Part shown: one piece after another, positions 7,565 to 15,643 of the stretch | Layout of the letters: every line of letters starts with the position of its first letter | Numbering within the stretch: position 1 is the stretch's first letter | DNA from: Meiothermus sp. | GTDB lineage: Bacteria; Deinococcota; Deinococci; Deinococcales; Thermaceae | Direction: 5' to 3' | Assembly (NCBI RefSeq): GCF_025056915.1 | Contig: NZ_JANWVH010000011.1 | Coordinates: 1 to 48,487 of the forward strand | DNA: 48,487 nucleotides | Translations under genes and position numbers: made by a program | Notes under the pieces: generated by a model | Told to the model about the DNA's origin: nothing | The model's input: the letters and a program-made list of their open reading frames with translations, nothing else | Databases searched by the model: none

Positions 7565-9013
7565 CTATAGCCAGCTCGAGAAATCCACCTCACGCTCACC
7601 GATTTTGAAGGCATAGGGGCCGGTTTGGGTGATGGGGGGGGTGGCCTCGAGCCATTCCCTGAGCTGCTCTCGCTCCTCGCCATCGAGCCACTCAGGGGGG
7701 TCGGAGGTGGCCTTGAAACCCGAAACCAGCGCCAGGTCTTGCAGCACCGCCCGCTGCGCCGGGGTAAGCAGGTTGTAGCGGGTGCGGAAATAGGCCACGT
7801 CGGGGTCGGTGTGCACCAGCGGCCTGAGCCACAGCCGGTGCAGGCTGGTGCGCAGGGCGTTGTAGGCGCTGGGGCCGGTGGGGTCGTGCAGGAACACCCG
7901 CCGGTCTTCGTTGTCCCAGTAGGGGGCCACATCCGGGCCAATGCGAAGCCCGTCCACCAGCCCCAGCGAGGCAATGATGGGCGCTCCGCAGGCCAGGATG
8001 TACACATCCTCCCCGGCGGCCTCGCGCAGGATGCGCAGCGCCTCGCGGTAGGCCTCCTCGCGCGACGCCCCGCCTGACCTCTTCCCCGGCAGGGCTGCCG
8101 CGTACAGGAAGTCGAGCTTCAGATAGCGGTAGCCCCAGCCGCGCACCGTTTGAATCAGGCTGCGCAGCCAGTCCTGCACCGCCGGTAGGGTCACGTCCAG
8201 TGCGTAGAAGCCGCCCCAGTTGGTGCCCGCCGAGACCAGCTCGCCCTGCTCGTCGCGCAAGAACCAGTCGGGGTGTTCCTTGAACAGGCTGGAGCTGGGC
8301 CGGGCGATAAAGGGGGCCAGCCAGAGGCCGGGGGTCAGGCCCTGGCTCTGGGCCCTGAGCGCGATGGCGCTCATGCCGGAGGGGAACTTGTGGTTGGGCT
8401 CCCAGTCGCCCATGTTCTGCTGCCAGCCGTCGTCTACCTGAAACACCTCGAAGGGCAGGCCCTGCAAACCGGCGATGGTCTGGAGCAACTGGCTTTCCGA
8501 GATGTCGCTGTAGTAGCTGTACCAGCTGCACCACACCCTGGGCGCAGGCTGTGGGTGGCGCACACCCAGGGTGTTGGCCAGCAGCTCGCCATAGCGGCTC
8601 AGTACCTCGGCAAAACTGCCGTAAGCCAAAAACCAGGTGGTTTCGTGCTCGGCATGGCCCTTCAGGTTCAGCCGGTCGGCCTCAACGCGGGCGCCCGGTC
8701 GCAAGGCGCCCAGAAAGAGCATCCGCCCATCGAAGCCTTCCACCCCCCCCAGCCCGCTGCCGCCGTGGACGGGCGAGAGGGCATAGGCGGGGTCGTCGCA
8801 CTGGGGGCGGCGTTCGGGGGGCAGGATGGGCCGGGGGTTTTCCTTCAGGCTGACCCAGGCGGCCTCGCTCCAGCTCTGCCAGCCGTGCTTGAAGAACATG
8901 GTACGGCCAAAGGGGTGTCCGATCTGCACCTGCTTGCCATGCAACAGATAGCCGCCCAGGGTTTCCTCGAGCCGCCCCCCGCTGATGTTGAACTCGTAGC
9001 CCTGAATCTGCAT
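7565..9013 (-). CDS. Alpha-galactosidase, GH36
   Basis: A 482-residue retaining glycosidase that removes alpha-1,6-linked galactose from raffinose-type sugars. It is the short Thermus-type form without large extra domains. Visible motifs: WCSWYSYYSDIS, then FEVFQVDDGWQQNMGDW at the start of the barrel, RYLKLDFLYAA with the predicted nucleophile Asp, and GLRIGPDVAPYWDN with the predicted acid/base Asp. No signal peptide, so the substrate is taken up intact. ATG at 9013 has AAGG upstream. It starts 2 bp after the beta-galactosidase stop codon, so the two are surely co-transcribed. Confidence 0.93.
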   Translation of the reverse strand: MQIQGYEFNISGGRLEETLGGYLLHGKQVQIGHPFGRTMFFKHGWQSWSEAAWVSLKENPRPILPPERRPQCDDPAYALSPVHGGSGLGGVEGFDGRMLFLGALRPGARVEADRLNLKGHAEHETTWFLAYGSFAEVLSRYGELLANTLGVRHPQPAPRVWCSWYSYYSDISESQLLQTIAGLQGLPFEVFQVDDGWQQNMGDWEPNHKFPSGMSAIALRAQSQGLTPGLWLAPFIARPSSSLFKEHPDWFLRDEQGELVSAGTNWGGFYALDVTLPAVQDWLRSLIQTVRGWGYRYLKLDFLYAAALPGKRSGGASREEAYREALRILREAAGEDVYILACGAPIIASLGLVDGLRIGPDVAPYWDNEDRRVFLHDPTGPSAYNALRTSLHRLWLRPLVHTDPDVAYFRTRYNLLTPAQRAVLQDLALVSGFKATSDPPEWLDGEEREQLREWLEATPPITQTGPYAFKIGEREVDFSSWL

Positions 9014-9015
9014 GG

Positions 9016-10959
9016 TTACCCTTCTTTCCAGATGCAGAAATTATAGGGAGCGAGGGTCGGGCTGCCCAATACAAACCGCGCACCCTGGGGGGCGGGGGCC
9101 GTCTGGGGTTGGGCGCTGTAGTTGAAGGCAAACACCCAGTCGCCGCGGCGGCGGAGGCGCAGGCCCTCGGCCAGCGGGCGGGTGGGCAGGCCCTGCCGAT
9201 GGGCGATGGCCCCCAGGTAGCTTTGCAGGAAATCCTGGCTGGGCCAGAAAGCCAGGTAGTGCCGCTGCTCATGCTGAAAAATGGCCCCGCGACCGTCGGC
9301 AAAGCGGGCCGTGGGCTCCAGCCCCGACTCGACCCATTCCCGCCACACCCCTGCCGGCCAGTCCTGGCCGTTCCAGCGCACCGGCTCGGCCAGCCCCGGA
9401 CGCAGGCTCTCCACGCGGGTCACCTTGAGGGGCAGTAAATCCTGCAAAGGCCCCGGCGGGAGCGTGGGGGGGATGCTCAAAAACTCGGTCTTGGAACCGC
9501 TGCGGGGGCCCCACACCAGCGGGCCCGGAAAGTTTCGGAAGGCTTCCAGGGCGGCCTCCGAGACCATTGGCAGGCTGGGCACCACCACCAGCCGGTAGGG
9601 CTCCAGGCCGGCCCCCGGGGGCACAAAGTCCACGTCCAGCCCAAGCTGGCGCAGGGCCTTGTAAAAGTTCCAGACCAGGTCGCGGTACACAAAAGCCCGG
9701 CCCTGGGGCTGGATGCGGTAGACCCAGTCGGCCTCGTAGTCGAAGACCAGCGCGACTGGGGCAGGGCTGCTGGGGGGCAGCGGGCCTAGCTTTTGGAGTT
9801 CCAGGGCCACCTGCTGGGCCTCGAAAAAGCCCACGTCGGGCTGGAAGTCGGGGCGGTTGAGACCGGCATGGAACTGCTCCTGGGCCTGTGGAAACTGGCG
9901 CCAGCGGAAGTAGCTCACCACCTCGGCCCCATGGGCCAGGGCCTCCCAGGTCCAGAGCCGCACCATGCCGGGGGCGGGGGAGGGGTTGTGATGGGCCCAG
10001 TTCACCGGCCCCGGCTGCTGCTCCATCACCCACCAGCGGGGCTTGACCCCGCGGTAGAGGTCGTGGTGGAAGGCGGCCATATCGGGGTGGCCGGTGCGGG
10101 CGTAGCGGAGCTTTTCCTCCGCTGTGCAAGGCAGCACGTCCATATCGGTAAAGCCCAGGGGGTAGCTGTCCCAGCCAGCGATGTCCAGGTCCTGGGCCAG
10201 CTTGAAGTGGTCGAAGTCCGGGGTGTAGCCCATGAAGTTGTGCAGGATGAAGCGCCCGGGCGAGTGGGCCCGCAGGATTTCCACCTGCATCCGGTTGAAG
10301 CTGGCGACCTGCTCGGAGCTGAAACGGTAGAACTCGAGCCAGTGGGCGGGGTTGGCCTCGGTGACGGTCTGGTGGGGGAGGTCAATCTCCCCAAAGGAGC
10401 GGTAGGTCATGCTCCAGAAGACGTTGCCCCAGGCTTTGTTCAGGGCCTCAATCTGGCTGTAGCGGGCCTGGAGCCACAGTCGAAAGGCCCGTAAATCCTC
10501 GGGGCCATAGCTGCGGGTGGTCTCGTGGCAGCCGTACTCGTTGTCGGTCTGCCAGCCGGCTACATGGGGGTTCTGGCCGTAGCGCTGGGCCAGGAGCGTA
10601 ACGATGCGGCGGGCCTCCTCGCGGTAGACCCGGCTGCTGAAGCTGTAGTGGCGGCGTGAGCCGAAGCCGCGCACCCGGCCCATAGGGTCCACCGCCAGAA
10701 TCTCGGGGTGGCGGTCTATGAGCCACTTGGGTGGGGTGGCGGTGGGGGTGCCCAGCACCACTTTGAGCCCGGCCTGGCCCAGGGTTTCGATGGCCTCATC
10801 CAGCCAGGCCCAGTCAAAAAGCCCTGGCTCGGGCTCGAGGCAGCTCCAGGCAAACTCGCCAATGCGCACATAGGTCAGGCCCAGCTCGCGCATGCGGCGG
10901 GCATCCTCGGCCCAGCGCTCGCGGGGCCAGTGTTCGGGGTAGTAGCAGACGCCTAGCAT
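9016..10959 (-). CDS. Beta-galactosidase, GH42
   Basis: A 647-residue GH42 enzyme, about the size of the Thermus A4 enzyme (645). The catalytic acid/base is Glu141 in [10 protein letters not shown] and the nucleophile is Glu313 in [13 protein letters not shown]. The N-terminal barrel, a trimerisation domain from about residue 390 and the small C-terminal domain follow. The four structural zinc cysteines known from the Thermus enzyme (106, 150, 152, 155) are Ser, Ser, Gly and Asp here, so the zinc site is lost. No signal peptide, so it acts on imported galactosides. The ATG at 10959 lacks a clear Shine-Dalgarno. It lies 48 bp after the upstream permease gene. Confidence 0.95.
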   Translation of the reverse strand: MLGVCYYPEHWPRERWAEDARRMRELGLTYVRIGEFAWSCLEPEPGLFDWAWLDEAIETLGQAGLKVVLGTPTATPPKWLIDRHPEILAVDPMGRVRGFGSRRHYSFSSRVYREEARRIVTLLAQRYGQNPHVAGWQTDNEYGCHETTRSYGPEDLRAFRLWLQARYSQIEALNKAWGNVFWSMTYRSFGEIDLPHQTVTEANPAHWLEFYRFSSEQVASFNRMQVEILRAHSPGRFILHNFMGYTPDFDHFKLAQDLDIAGWDSYPLGFTDMDVLPCTAEEKLRYARTGHPDMAAFHHDLYRGVKPRWWVMEQQPGPVNWAHHNPSPAPGMVRLWTWEALAHGAEVVSYFRWRQFPQAQEQFHAGLNRPDFQPDVGFFEAQQVALELQKLGPLPPSSPAPVALVFDYEADWVYRIQPQGRAFVYRDLVWNFYKALRQLGLDVDFVPPGAGLEPYRLVVVPSLPMVSEAALEAFRNFPGPLVWGPRSGSKTEFLSIPPTLPPGPLQDLLPLKVTRVESLRPGLAEPVRWNGQDWPAGVWREWVESGLEPTARFADGRGAIFQHEQRHYLAFWPSQDFLQSYLGAIAHRQGLPTRPLAEGLRLRRRGDWVFAFNYSAQPQTAPAPQGARFVLGSPTLAPYNFCIWKEG

Positions 10960-11007
10960 AAGTCAGGAGAAAAAGGCTTGTACGGGCTATCCGAAGGGGC
11001 TTTGATT

Positions 11008-12018
11008 CTAGTCTTTGACCCCCCCCGCCGTGATGCCTGCAATGAAGTAGCGTTGCAGGAACAAAAACAAGATGAGGAAAGGCAGTGTGGTCATCACCGC
11101 CCCGACCATGATGCCCCCCCAGGAGACTCGAGTGAGTCCAATCAGGGAGCCCAAGGCCACCGGCGCGGTTTGCATGCTTCGATCCGAAAGCACCAGCAAG
11201 GGCCACAGGTAGTCGTTCCAGGAAGCCAGGAACAGGATAATGGCCAGGGCCGCCATGGCCGGCAACACCAGCGGCAAGGCCACGCGGAAGAAGATGCGGA
11301 ACTCGCCGGCGCCGTCTATGCGGGCGGCCTCGAGCAGGCTTTGCGGCACGCTCAGGAAGTTTTGCCGCATGAAGAACACCCCCAGGCTGTTGGCCAGCGA
11401 AGGCAGAATAACCGCCCAGTAGGTGTTGGTCAGGCGGAAGTCGAAGGTCATGGCTTCGCGGAGCGCGGGCACCCCCCACCCCAGGTAGGCCAGCGCGGCC
11501 ACCCCGTAGCCAACCCAGACCACCCGCCCCAAAGCGGGGGAGAATCTCAGCCAGGCTAAAAGAGCAGCCACACCGCCAAACACCGCCATCCCAATCAGAA
11601 TGGCCAGCAGGGTTTTGGCCTCGCGAGCCACCAGAATGAACTGCGGAATCACCACCGCGAAGTAGGGGATGGTCAGGGTTGCAATCACCAGCGAGAACAC
11701 CGCCCCCTTGCCCCAAAAATCGAAGCGGGCGAAGGCATAGCCGGCCAGGCTGGTCAGGAAGATGGAAAGCAGGGTGTAAATGCCGGCCACCACGACGCTG
11801 TTGAACAGGGTGCGTAGGAAGTTGGTGTCGGATTGCAGGCTTTGCAGGTTGGCGGAAAACTGGTTGCCCGGCAAGACCGGCGTGGGGGTGCTGAAGATGG
11901 CGGTCTCGGGGTGGGTCGAGAAAACGAACATCAGCCACAGCGGGGCCAGCCAGAGCAAAGCCAGCGGCGTCAGGAACAGGTGCAGCCAGACACTGCGCCA
12001 CCACAGCCGCCGCTTCAC
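11008..12018 (-). CDS. Sugar ABC transporter permease, MalG type, with extra hydrophobic insert
   Basis: A 336-residue inner-membrane permease of the CUT1 importer family. It has the EAA loop EAARIDGAGEFRIFFRVALPL and the usual C-terminal LFLQRYFIAGITAGGVKD. Between IPQFILVA (about residue 130) and LTNTYWAVILP (about 196) there is an insert of roughly 60 residues with two more hydrophobic stretches; normal family members have almost nothing there. The start is GTG at 12016-12018, with GGGAGG 5 nt upstream and overlap with the stop codon of the preceding permease (GTGA). Together with the next two genes it forms the galactoside importer. No ATPase gene is present. Confidence 0.9.
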   Translation of the reverse strand: MKRRLWWRSVWLHLFLTPLALLWLAPLWLMFVFSTHPETAIFSTPTPVLPGNQFSANLQSLQSDTNFLRTLFNSVVVAGIYTLLSIFLTSLAGYAFARFDFWGKGAVFSLVIATLTIPYFAVVIPQFILVAREAKTLLAILIGMAVFGGVAALLAWLRFSPALGRVVWVGYGVAALAYLGWGVPALREAMTFDFRLTNTYWAVILPSLANSLGVFFMRQNFLSVPQSLLEAARIDGAGEFRIFFRVALPLVLPAMAALAIILFLASWNDYLWPLLVLSDRSMQTAPVALGSLIGLTRVSWGGIMVGAVMTTLPFLILFLFLQRYFIAGITAGGVKD

Positions 12019-12854
12019 GATTCCCTCCCAAAGAGCCTCAGCTGGATGATGGAGAAGACCAGCGCCAGCAGGGTGATGGCGTAGGCGATGGTGGAGGCAT
12101 AGCCAAAGTTGATGTTCTGGAAGCCCTGGCGGTAGAGGTACACCCCTAAGGTGGTGGTGGCGGTGCCGGGGCCGCCGTTGGTGATGAGCCAGGGTTCGGT
12201 GAAAAGCTGCAAGGTGCCGATGATGGAAAGCACCAGGCAAAAGAGCAAGACCGGGCGCAGGCTGGGCACGGTAATGCGCCAGAACTGCTGCCAGGGGCTG
12301 GCCCCGTCAATCTCGGCGGCCTCGTAGAGTTCTTTGGGGATGCTTTGCAGCCCGGCCAGGATGATGATGGCGTTGTAGCCGGTCCAGCGCCAGGTCAGGG
12401 TGATGATGATCACGGCCATGGCGCCCACAGGGTCGAAAATCCAGTTGAGCTCGGTACCTAAGGCTGCATTCACGGCCCCGTTTTGGTTGAACAGCAGGCG
12501 GAATACCGCCGAATAGGCCACCGCCCCCACCACCACCGGCGCAAAAAAAGCAAAGCGAAAAAAGCCCCTGGCCCGCAGCAGTTGCGAGTTGAGCGCCACC
12601 GCCAGGGCGGTGGCCAGGGCCAGCATGAGGGGCACCTGGATGACCAGAATCAGCACTGTGTTGCGCAGAGCATCCCAGAAAGCCGCGTCGCCCAGGATGC
12701 GGCCCCAGTTGATGCTCGGGTTCCAGACCGGTGGGGAAACCCGGGTGTTCTGAAACGAAAGCAAGAGCGACTCGAGGATTGGCCAGGCCCAGAACAGGGC
12801 GAAAATGGCCAGGTACGGGCTTAAAAACAGATAGGGGGTCGCGCTACGCCTCAC
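12015..12854 (-). CDS. Sugar ABC transporter permease, MalF/UgpA type
   Basis: A 279-residue permease with about six membrane helices, starting RRSATPYLFLSPYLAIFALFWAWP. The EAA loop reads ELYEAAEIDGASPWQQFWRI, which contacts the shared ATPase, and ITNGGPGTATTTLGVYLYRQGF follows, as in CUT1 family members. The GTG start at 12852-12854 has a strong AGGAGG 4 nt upstream. It is translationally coupled to the following permease through a 4-nt overlap. Its partner binding protein is encoded just upstream, with a strong hairpin in the gap. Confidence 0.93.
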   Translation of the reverse strand: MRRSATPYLFLSPYLAIFALFWAWPILESLLLSFQNTRVSPPVWNPSINWGRILGDAAFWDALRNTVLILVIQVPLMLALATALAVALNSQLLRARGFFRFAFFAPVVVGAVAYSAVFRLLFNQNGAVNAALGTELNWIFDPVGAMAVIIITLTWRWTGYNAIIILAGLQSIPKELYEAAEIDGASPWQQFWRITVPSLRPVLLFCLVLSIIGTLQLFTEPWLITNGGPGTATTTLGVYLYRQGFQNINFGYASTIAYAITLLALVFSIIQLRLFGRES

Positions 12855-12976
12855 GCGTCCTCCTGTACGGCAGTAGGTGTTGCCGGGCAGTGCGCGGCTT
12901 CCTTCCGCACAAAAATCTGGTGGATCGGTGGTCGCTCACGGGATGTTCCAAATGGACTCTGCTGTTGTAAAGGTAC

Positions 12977-13000
12977 GGGGGTGGGGTTGCCCCCACCCCC
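12977..13000 (-). promoter_or_regulatory. Intercistronic hairpin between binding-protein and permease genes
   Basis: GGGGGTGGGG and CCCCACCCCC form a perfect 10-bp stem with a 4-nt loop, 10 nt after the binding-protein stop codon. No T-tract follows on the minus strand, so it is more likely an mRNA-stabilising or partial attenuation element than a full terminator. Such hairpins often make the binding protein more abundant than the permeases. Confidence 0.6.
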
Positions 13001-13010
13001 TGCAAAAGGT

Positions 13011-14303
13011 TTAGCGTGCGATGGGCAGGCCGGTGGCCTGGGCGATTTGCTGCGCGGCGGCATCGAGGGCCGCCTTGGCATTGGGGAAGCGCCCGGCTAC
13101 GTAGTCGGCCTGGGTCTTGACCATGATGGCGCGGGCTTCCTGGAAGTACTGGGTACCCCGGGCTGCGGGGACGCTACCCAGGGTGCTCAGAATTTGCTGC
13201 CAGATGCGCTGGTTGCCCCAGTAGGCCTGTGGCTGGGCCACGTAGGGGTCGCGGGTGGCGGCCAGGAGCGAGGGCACCAGTCCGAACTGCTTGAGCATGG
13301 TCACCTGGCCCTCGGTGGTGCCCAGTGCGTAGCGGACAAAAGCCCAGGCCGCTTCCTTGTTGCGCGAAGAAGCCGGAATGGCCAGGGCCGAGCCGCCCAG
13401 GTTGGCCGCGCGAACCCCGCCGGCACGCGAAGCGGGCATCAGGTACACCCCCCACTTGCCGCTCTGGTCGGGGGCGTTGGAGCGGATGGTGCCTTCGTAC
13501 CAGGCCCCGAACATGCTGGTTGCCACGGTACCGGCCTTGAAGGCCTGAATTTGCTCGTTCCAGCCACCCTGCATCACGATGCCGGCGTCAATCAGCTTCT
13601 TGACCGTCTCGAGGGCGGTCACGCAGCCGGGCTGGTTCACCGTAACGGCGCTGGCCTCGTTGTTGAAGTAGAAGCAGCCGTTCTGGTTGGCCAGCATGCG
13701 GAACCACTCGTCGTCCTGGCCGTTGGCTATGACCCCCACCTTGACCCGGTTGTTGGTGGCCTGGGCAATCTTCTTTCCAGCAGCGATGAAGTCGTCCCAG
13801 GTGCGGATGGTGGCAGGGTTGACCCCGGCCTGGCTGTAGATGTCGCGCCGGTAGAACATCACCACAGGGCCGGAATCCCAGGGCATGGCAAACACCTTGT
13901 TGCCCACGGTCAGTTCGGTCCACTTGAAGGCGGGGAACTGGTTGCGCAGGCTCGAGGCAGCCGGTTGCAGGGTGTTGAGGTCGGTGAAGCAGTTGGGGAA
14001 ACGGGCCCAGAACACTTCGGCTTCGTTGTTTTCGATGGAGTACACGTCGGGCAGGTCGCCGCCGCCCGCCGCACAGCCGGCCAGGCCGCGGTCGTAGGTG
14101 GCCTGGTTGCCGATGTCCAGCACCGTGACCTTGACGTTGGGGAAGAGCTTGTTGAAGCCAGGGATGTTGGCCTCCAGGGCCTTGGCCGCAATGTCCCAGC
14201 TCCACACGGTAATCTCGCCGCGCAGGTTGGGGTTCCCCTGCATTTGCTGGGCCGAGGCCACCGTGAGGGCCAGGGCCGCACCTAGAACCAACAGACGTTT
14301 CAT
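13011..14303 (-). CDS. Sugar ABC transporter substrate-binding protein (galactoside)
   Basis: A 430-residue periplasmic binding protein of the extracellular solute-binding family 1. It has a signal peptide (MKRLLVLGAALALTVASAQ) with a likely cut after ASA. The mature protein starts GEITVWSWDIAAKALE and contains the typical segments NKVFAMPWDSGPVVMFYRRD and RAANLGGSALAIPASS. It delivers galactosides to the two downstream permeases; the substrate is inferred from the galactosidases in the operon. ATG at 14301-14303 follows AAGGAGGGAACC. A good promoter and a DeoR-type operator lie upstream. Confidence 0.92.
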   Translation of the reverse strand: MKRLLVLGAALALTVASAQQMQGNPNLRGEITVWSWDIAAKALEANIPGFNKLFPNVKVTVLDIGNQATYDRGLAGCAAGGGDLPDVYSIENNEAEVFWARFPNCFTDLNTLQPAASSLRNQFPAFKWTELTVGNKVFAMPWDSGPVVMFYRRDIYSQAGVNPATIRTWDDFIAAGKKIAQATNNRVKVGVIANGQDDEWFRMLANQNGCFYFNNEASAVTVNQPGCVTALETVKKLIDAGIVMQGGWNEQIQAFKAGTVATSMFGAWYEGTIRSNAPDQSGKWGVYLMPASRAGGVRAANLGGSALAIPASSRNKEAAWAFVRYALGTTEGQVTMLKQFGLVPSLLAATRDPYVAQPQAYWGNQRIWQQILSTLGSVPAARGTQYFQEARAIMVKTQADYVAGRFPNAKAALDAAAQQIAQATGLPIAR

Positions 14304-14413
14304 GGTTCCCTCCTTAGATACCAGCCTCTTCCGGGGCTCCAGCGGTGGGGGCAGGGCGCTGCCTGGCCCGCCATCGTTGGAGCGGTTTTGTCTCCCCGTC
14401 AAGGTTCAGGGCG

Positions 14414-14443
14414 AGTCTACCGGTGAGCCTCTTGACTTGTCAA
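14414..14443 (-). promoter_or_regulatory. Promoter of the galactoside importer operon
   Basis: On the minus strand TTGACA (14438-14443) and TAGACT (14414-14419) are separated by 18 bp. The -35 is perfect and the -10 matches four of six. It lies about 110 bp upstream of the binding-protein ATG, in the gap after deoR. Confidence 0.75.
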
Positions 14444-14452
14444 TAGTTATGG

Positions 14453-14478
14453 ATACTTTCGCAAGGTTTCGAAAGTAT
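14453..14478. promoter_or_regulatory. DeoR-type operator upstream of the importer operon
   Basis: ATACTTTCG (14453-14461) and CGAAAGTAT (14470-14478) are perfect 9-bp inverted half-sites with 8 nt between. The right arm touches the deoR stop codon. The left arm is 9 bp upstream of the -35 hexamer. The same half-site occurs in the deoR promoter, so the adjacent DeoR protein is the likely ligand. Confidence 0.7.
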
Positions 14479-15264
14479 TTACCCCTCCCGAGCGGCCAGA
14501 ACCACCTCGAGGCCCCGCTGCCTCAGCGCCTGGAGGTCTTCGCTCTTGGCTTTGCGGTCGGTGATGAGGAGCCGAGCGGCCTCCAGCGGCCCGATGCGGG
14601 CGGCGGCCACCTGCATCAGCTTGCTGTGGTCGGCCAGCACAATGGTCTCGCGGGCGGCCTCCATCATGGCCCGCTTGATTTCGGCTTCTTGCAGGTTGGT
14701 GTTGGTGAAGCCCTTCTCGGGATGCACCCCATTGCAGCCAATGAAGGCTTTGTCGGCATTGATTTCCTGGAGCAACAGCGTGCCGTAGGGGTTCACCAGC
14801 GAGTGTTGCAAGGGCCGCAGGGTGCCCCCTGTGACGATCACCGTGATGCCCGGATGCGACTCCAGCAACAGGGCAATGTTGAGCCCGCTGGTAATGACCA
14901 CCACATTCCGCAGCGAGGGCGGGAGGGCTTTGGCCAGCTCGGTGGTGGTGCTGCCCACATCCAAAATGATGGTCTCGCCATCGCGCACCAGCCCCGCGGC
15001 GTGGTGCCCGATGCGCTCTTTCTCGCGGGCGTGTACCTGCCGGGTTTCCTCCAGGGGCAGCTCAAAGCGCTTGGTCTCCGCCGGAACCGCGCCTCCCCGC
15101 GTGCGTCGCAACAGACCCTGCTGCTCCAGGTATTCCAGGTCGGTGCGGATGGTGACGGTGGAAACCCCGAAATGCTCGGCCAGCCTGCGCACCTGCACCC
15201 GGCCATCGCGGTGCAGCACTTCCAGGATTTCCCGATGGCGAAAGGTGGCCTCGAGGGAGGGCAT
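14479..15264 (-). CDS. DeoR-family transcriptional regulator of the galactose cluster
   Basis: A 261-residue regulator with an N-terminal winged helix (HREILEVLHRDGRVQVRRLA, then FGVSTVTIRTDLEYLEQQGL) and a C-terminal sugar-phosphate sensing domain containing ILDVGSTTTELA, VVITSGLNIA and VTGGTLRP. It probably represses the downstream galactoside genes and itself, released by a phosphorylated galactose intermediate. ATG at 15262-15264 is the chosen start; an upstream TTG would put the promoter and operator inside the gene. There is no Shine-Dalgarno, but a -10 box lies 6 nt upstream, so translation should be leaderless. The importer operon follows on the same strand. Confidence 0.92.
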   Translation of the reverse strand: MPSLEATFRHREILEVLHRDGRVQVRRLAEHFGVSTVTIRTDLEYLEQQGLLRRTRGGAVPAETKRFELPLEETRQVHAREKERIGHHAAGLVRDGETIILDVGSTTTELAKALPPSLRNVVVITSGLNIALLLESHPGITVIVTGGTLRPLQHSLVNPYGTLLLQEINADKAFIGCNGVHPEKGFTNTNLQEAEIKRAMMEAARETIVLADHSKLMQVAAARIGPLEAARLLITDRKAKSEDLQALRQRGLEVVLAAREG

Positions 15265-15266
15265 AG

Positions 15267-15299
15267 CGAAAGCATACGAAAGTATGAACAAGAGTGCAA
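15267..15299 (-). promoter_or_regulatory. Leaderless deoR promoter with built-in operator
   Basis: On the minus strand TTGCAC (15294-15299), a 17-bp spacer and TATGCT (15271-15276) precede the ATG by 6 nt. On the plus strand CGAAAGCAT (15267-15275) and CGAAAGTAT (15277-15285) form direct half-sites over the -10 and spacer. This fits autorepression. The outer inverted repeat of element copy A begins right next to the -35. Confidence 0.7.
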
Positions 15300-15300
15300 A

Positions 15301-15500
15301 TTAGAGCGCTCTTCGCATAGGATGAGCCATTCGAGTTGGAAAAAGCCTGGTTCTGAACGGAACAGCGGCGGCCTGGAAACTCGAACACATGCGTCTCGGC
15401 CCAGACGCAACGCAGACAAGCGGGCCTCGCCTCGGTGAGGCACGTCTCTTTGTCCCTTCTCGTTTTCGTGGGCGGCCACGTCTGTGAAGAGCGTGATAAG
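15301..15500 (+). repeat. Short interspersed element, copy A (MITE-like)
   Basis: A 200-bp element whose ends are imperfect inverted repeats: TTAGAGCGCTCTTCGC on the left and GTGAAGAGCGTGATAA on the right. The interior is nearly the same as copy B over GGCCTGGAAACTCGAA, CATGCRTCTCGGCCCAGAC, CAACGCAGAC and CCCTTCTCGTTTTCGTGG. It has about 35 bp (near 15418-15452) that copy B lacks. I see no coding capacity. It lies between the deoR promoter and the histidine kinase 3' end. Confidence 0.75.
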
Positions 15501-15520
15501 GAACATTAGTCGCCCGGAGG

Positions 15521-15551
15521 GGCGGCCAGGTCTGCGAGGAGGGTGCTCAGG
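15521..15551 (+). repeat. Second, diverged copy of the right end of element A
   Basis: GGCGGCCAGGTCTGCGAGGA and the next 11 bases repeat 15471-15501 (GGCGGCCACGTCTGTGAAGA onward), with about seven differences in 31 positions. The two are spaced 50 bp apart in direct orientation. The rest of the gap up to 15643 shows no gene. Confidence 0.5.
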
Positions 15552-15643
15552 CCCGGCCCACATCCAGGCCCCCCGGCCCCTTCCAAACGCTGCCCCAGGG
15601 CTTAGTGAATCTCGGGAAGCGGGTCTGGTTTGAAAGTCCCGGT

